Below, in pieces: positions 19,777 to 23,140 of a DNA stretch of 23,140 bases. Under the pieces are notes generated by a model that was not told the origin of the DNA, did not search any database, and was given only the letters and a program-made list of their open reading frames with translations. The stretch is from Welwitschia mirabilis (taxonomy: Eukaryota; Gnetophyta; Gnetopsida; Welwitschiales). The number at the start of each line of letters is the position of its first letter. The first letter of the stretch is position 1. The DNA is taken from assembly GCA_051453625.1 (NCBI GenBank), contig JBOZIK010000001.1, forward strand, positions 242,632,570-242,655,709, in the 5' to 3' direction. A program made the translations under genes and the position numbers.

Positions 19777-19855
19777 CAATCCATGCCCTTCTCAAATGTG
19801 CAATCCATCCCCTTCTCTAACACATAATTCATTCCCTTATCCAACACTATAAAAT
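19777..19855 (+). promoter_or_regulatory. three 24-bp C/T-rich repeats ending at a TATA box
   Basis: Units 19777-19800, 19801-19824 and 19825-19848 each read (C/T)AAT(C/T)CAT(G/C/T)CCCTT followed by CT/AT and a CAAC/AAC-type tail. The last unit runs directly into TATAAAAT (19848-19855). Short tandem repeats immediately upstream of a TATA box are common as U3 enhancer repeats in plant LTR retrotransposons. No coding frame follows, and the element it belongs to is not identified. Confidence 0.6.
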
Positions 19856-20990
19856 ATCTTTCCATCACCATTAACTAAATTTAAGAAATACAAAGTTGAT
19901 TAGAATAGAAGTGAGTGTGTAACTTAATTATGCCTATGCCTTTTCCTTCCTGCAAGCATCCTGCTAAATATATGAGAGTGTAATATTCTCTAAAGATCCT
20001 TTTAATAATGAATGGAATTTGATTAAGCAACTCATTATAATAACTTTTCAGTATTTTTCTTCTTTTTTCTTTTGGCACACAGTTGTGCAATGTGTTTGAA
20101 AAAGCGTTTCTTTGGAGAAGCAGTTTCTTTTAAATGGCATTTCTCTCTTTCTTCCATTAGTTAAATGCCTTTCCTTTTCTTGTTCAATATACTTCTACTA
20201 ATGTATTGGTGTCCTATCCTCCTCCTCATTTTTATTTTGCTAAGGAATGCCATTTCTCCATCTTAAAATAGTCGTTTTTCAAATTTCCCACTTATGCTCT
20301 TTCCCTCATAAAGCATGCTTTAAACTGTGTCCCTCTATTATCCTTGCAATGCATTTCATGTCTTAGAAAATGATGGTAAAAGGTACTAGAGCTCAACATG
20401 ATGTTTTTTTGCATAGTGCGTTCTTTCTTTTAGCATAATAGATCCTTTGATAATCATGGCCATAATATGAATCATTCATAAAAATTCATTCGAAGACTGG
20501 TACATCTCAATGCTCCTCAAACATAATCATTCTTTCTAAACAAAAAATGAACAATTAACATGTCTCATGCACTATCATTATTAGAATCTATTCTGCAATA
20601 CCTTTGAGAAGAGTTTCAATACTGGGAAGCTATAAATCATGTAAGAACTTGAAGGATTATAGAAAATAAGACATTAAAGAGGACTATCAGTAAAATGCTA
20701 TTAAACATTCTTCAAATGCCTTGAACGACAATGAGTCCTACCTTCTTTATAATTCAGGTCTAGGATTCATTAACAATCTTTGAAATCATGTGATAAAACT
20801 TTATCTAAGGCAATTAGATCTTTCCACTGAAATTCTATGTTTTCATAGTGCACAACCTGTAATGAATGCCTATGCATCTCAAAAATAAACACTGCTTCTA
20901 TTTTCAATGTTTTATTTATAAAGCAATTTATGTCAAGCTTTTACGAAGAGGGATATTTTAATCTTAAAATAATAATAATACATCTAAGAA
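19856..20990. other. unassigned DNA after the 19.85-kb promoter
   Basis: Less AT-poor in C/T than most of the window around 20040-20340, as in an LTR R/U5 segment, but no edge, PBS or protein fragment was recognised. The 69-codon minus-strand frame at 19881-20090 has no recognised domain. A small (AAT)n run occurs near 20968-20980. Confidence 0.45.
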
Positions 20991-20996
20991 TAAATG

Positions 20997-21051
20997 GCTT
21001 AACTGGCAATCAATTGGAAATGGCATTAAAGGTGAAGAGTTTGAGTTCTGG
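20997..21051 (+). mobile_element. SINE-like tRNA-derived head
   Basis: GGCTTAACTGGCAATCAATT (20997-21016) is A-box-like. AGTTTGAGTTCTGG (21038-21051) matches the B box plus the following T-arm bases (GGTTCGAGTCCNGG type) with few changes. A-rich sequence follows. Family and 3' end are not determined. Confidence 0.45.
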
Positions 21052-21163
21052 TAATGCCAATAAAACACTTTCATAGTTTTAGCAGCTTACATCAAATAAG
21101 ATAGTTATATGTCAAATGATATTTCTTAGTCGTTACACAATCTTTAATTTCAACTAATTCAAG

Positions 21164-21219
21164 TTGGTGTAGTGGCCAAGACATAAGGGTGTTAAGAATG
21201 AGGTTTTGACTTTGAATCC
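21164..21219 (+). mobile_element. SINE-like tRNA-derived head
   Basis: TTGGTGTAGTGGCC (21164-21177) is a good Pol III A box (TRGYNNAGYGG type). ACTTTGAATCC (21209-21219) is a good B box. The 40-bp spacing is typical. It lies 110 bp from another such head in the same orientation and differs in sequence, so it is not a simple tandem copy. Confidence 0.5.
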
Positions 21220-21550
21220 AAATGGAGGTAAAAGTCTAAATTTTCTACAAATGCCATATGTAATTATGCTAATAAGTAATATAGTTAAAATCTACCTATT
21301 AAATCCACCTCTTCTTATTAATATCTTAAGTCTTGTAAGTTTTATTTATCCATTCGTGAACTTACATATATGTTAGAAATTTTTAAACTTAGATTAGATG
21401 ATCTTAATTTTTAATTCTAATTCAAGCGTATGCAATATTAGAATAATATTATCTAAAATTTCTAGATGGTATTGCAAAAATACTTAGAAATATAGGTCTT
21501 AAATATTAGCTTAAGAATAATTTAAATATTTTTGATCATTTAGAGTCTAG
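21220..21550 (+). other. probable terminal part of an LTR, AT-rich
   Basis: The sequence has no gene. Because the LTR terminus and PBS follow at 21551-21628, this stretch is probably the U5 end of the same LTR, interrupted or preceded by the SINE-like heads. The left LTR edge was not found. Confidence 0.4.
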
Positions 21551-21632
21551 TTATTACATTTTATATCAGAGCTACATGAATTTTTTTTAATTGTGAAAAG
21601 CAGGTTATTACATTTTAGTATCAGAGCCAAGG
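21551..21632 (+). mobile_element. duplicated LTR 3' end with tRNA-iMet primer-binding site
   Basis: The LTR end GTTATTACA (21604-21612) is followed by TTTTAGTATCAGAGCC, whose TATCAGAGC core (21619-21627) is the complement of the 3' end of plant initiator-Met tRNA. This primer site is used by many plant LTR retrotransposons. The same block appears 54 bp upstream: GTTATTACATTTTATATCAGAGC from 21550, split here only by the loss of one base before TATCAGAGC. So LTR end plus PBS is present twice in tandem. A Gag remnant follows on the same strand. Confidence 0.75.
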
Positions 21633-21712
21633 TTGACGAGTTTACTAGGGTTAATCACTAGCAGGCGTACAAATTTACTTGGCTTAAATATTTAACATGG
21701 TCTTTAATTAAC

Positions 21713-22020
21713 ATGGCCCTAAGAAGGGTATTTATCTAATTAATTAAAGTTACAACATTAGTAAATCTATTAGCAACTTAGTGGATGAGCTTATGAGCAA
21801 AGAAATAATTGGGAAATTGACAACTGTATCAAGAAGATGATGGTATAATTTAAGAATATGAATCCTCCAACTTTTGAAGGGTTAACAACATGAAAAATGT
21901 AGAATCATAATTGATTCATATAAAAAAGCCAATAATTTCATTATAGCTATGCATCCTTACTCAAGAAGAAATGCTACTACCACAACAAAAGAGAATAAAG
22001 GTGCTAAGGAAAAATCATGA
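21713..22020 (+). pseudogene. Ty3/gypsy gag N-terminal remnant
   Basis: ATGGCCCTAAGAAGG at 21713 gives MALRR, like the usual basic start of plant gypsy Gag, about 85 bp after the PBS. A stop follows within ten codons. In another frame, FKNMNPPTFEG at 21849-21881 is the conserved PPTFxG motif near the start of the plant gypsy Gag (retrotrans_gag) region. It is preceded by KKMMV and a stop. TGA at 21891 and TAG at 21900 interrupt the part that follows. The order LTR end, PBS, Gag is intact, so this is the 5' end of an element running rightwards. Beyond about 22020 no homology is visible. Confidence 0.68.
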
Positions 22021-23140
22021 ACTTGCAAATAGTTATAACTAATTATTTGGTATTTAATCATTTTATAATATCCCTTCTTAGCATTTCTTAATTATATATC
22101 TACCCTTCCATATTTTCTCTTCTTATTTTTAATGAATTTCTACCCTTTAAAATGTTATCTTTTATAAGGATAAGCAAATGCCTAAGAGAATTCATTTAGA
22201 GTTCTCAATTAATAAGTGTTGAATTTGAAAGAGTTATTTGGGATTCCAAGGAAAATGGATAACTTATAGATCTCTTCTTAATCACTTTAGTGAAGAGCTA
22301 AGTGGGTTTTGAGGGCATGAATCCTTTAAATATTTTACATTTCAAAGTCCATTTTCAATGGTACTCTTATGTATTCACTATCTTAAAAAGGATTTAGCAT
22401 CTCTAATCATGTTCTCTTTCTTATATATATAATAAGATTTAATGGATTGCAGTTCTTGTTAGCCTTAAATAATGAAGGATTGGACAAGGAAATCTAAGCT
22501 TTACCTAGGAAATATCTTGGATGATTGCATTGTCATCATCTAGAAGCCCCTATTACCTTAAAAATACCTATACTAATAAAAAAAATTACACTTATTATCT
22601 CAAGAATACATGATAACAAATGAATTAAAACATAATCATACTTACATTACAAGGGGGTATATCTCAAAATAGTTCTAAGCTATGATGTGAAGTTATCTAA
22701 CTCTCTTCTATTTTTATTTTTCATTCATTTGCATTAAATAAACTTACAACTTTTATGTTGTCCTATTCAAACTTAATCAATCACTTGTAGCTTCTCTATC
22801 TATGTCATGCACTTCATTCCTTTATTTTCCAAGCTTTAAAACACTGAGACCTATAGCTATAATCTATTATAACATAGTCTTTTGAATAGATAGTGGTCCA
22901 TAACTAATACCTATTAGTAGTTATGAAATTATTATTATAGACTAAGTAATACCTATATGCAAGCATATCTTTGCCTATAACATGGTAATCATATAGGTTA
23001 ACTTTTTAGCTTATCTTAGTAGCCCATATACCATTATCAAAAAATCTATAAAAAAACCTTTATCTTGAAAGTTTATCGTATTCCTTGACTAGCTATATAT
23101 ACTAATCAAGTCCTATTTCTTAATCACCTTTGGCCTACAT
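22021..23140. other. AT-rich DNA right of the gag remnant, nothing recognised
   Basis: The gypsy element would be expected to continue here with the rest of gag and pol, but no zinc knuckle, protease or RT motif was recognised. It is therefore too decayed, deleted, or interrupted. No other feature was found up to the window end. Confidence 0.5.

Noticed and set aside
21164-21219. Possible tRNA gene
   Set aside because: A and B boxes are present but no acceptor, D or anticodon stems pair up; a SINE head fits better.

Overview
The window looks like intergenic DNA from a large, repeat-rich plant nuclear genome. It is very AT-rich and CpG-poor. I find no intact host gene, rRNA, tRNA or CRISPR array, and no open frame longer than about 100 codons of real sequence. 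What can be identified are decayed plant transposable elements: a Ty3/gypsy reverse-transcriptase fragment, a plant L1-type LINE ORF1 (DUF4283 plus zinc knuckle), a gypsy Gag start behind a tRNA-iMet primer-binding site, LTR-like promoter and leader segments, and several tRNA-derived SINE-like heads. All coding remnants lie on the + strand and carry stops and frameshifts. Many of the stops are the C->T / G->A changes expected when methylated plant repeats decay. The species cannot be named from this.

Layout. 1-583: degenerate ~50-bp minisatellite. 584-1559: featureless DNA; positions 1-1557 contain no CpG at all. 1560-1985: gypsy pol (RT) remnant with an internal 39-bp-period duplication and hairpin. 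2001-2219: unrecognised frame. 2431-3195: 765-N gap. 3935-5580: possible LTR (TGTA...TACA with a weak PBS just after). 6072-6355: 47-bp repeats. 6345-7130: LINE ORF1 remnant. 7777-8010: (GA)n microsatellite with a gap. 9108-9273: 55-bp tandem repeats. 11480-12370 and 18300-18890: two diverged copies of one LTR/leader repeat family sharing a hairpin. 13622-16158: a near-duplicate block that is best explained as an alternative haplotype placed in series by the assembler. 17967-18135: almost G-free tract ending at a TATA box. 19777-19855: three 24-bp repeats ending at another TATA box. 19413-21220: four SINE-like heads. 21551-22020: duplicated LTR end/PBS followed by a Gag remnant.

Assembly quality shapes how the window should be read. 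Five gaps are exactly 100 N. Two contig pairs share exactly 77 nt at their ends, which suggests a k-mer (k=77) assembly with unmerged neighbours. The apparent tandem duplication at 13.6-16.2 kb should not be taken as biology without long reads. I see no multi-gene system here. The most biologically interesting signals are the hairpin kept by paired changes in two diverged leader copies, the duplicated LTR end/PBS, and the small promoter repeat arrays.
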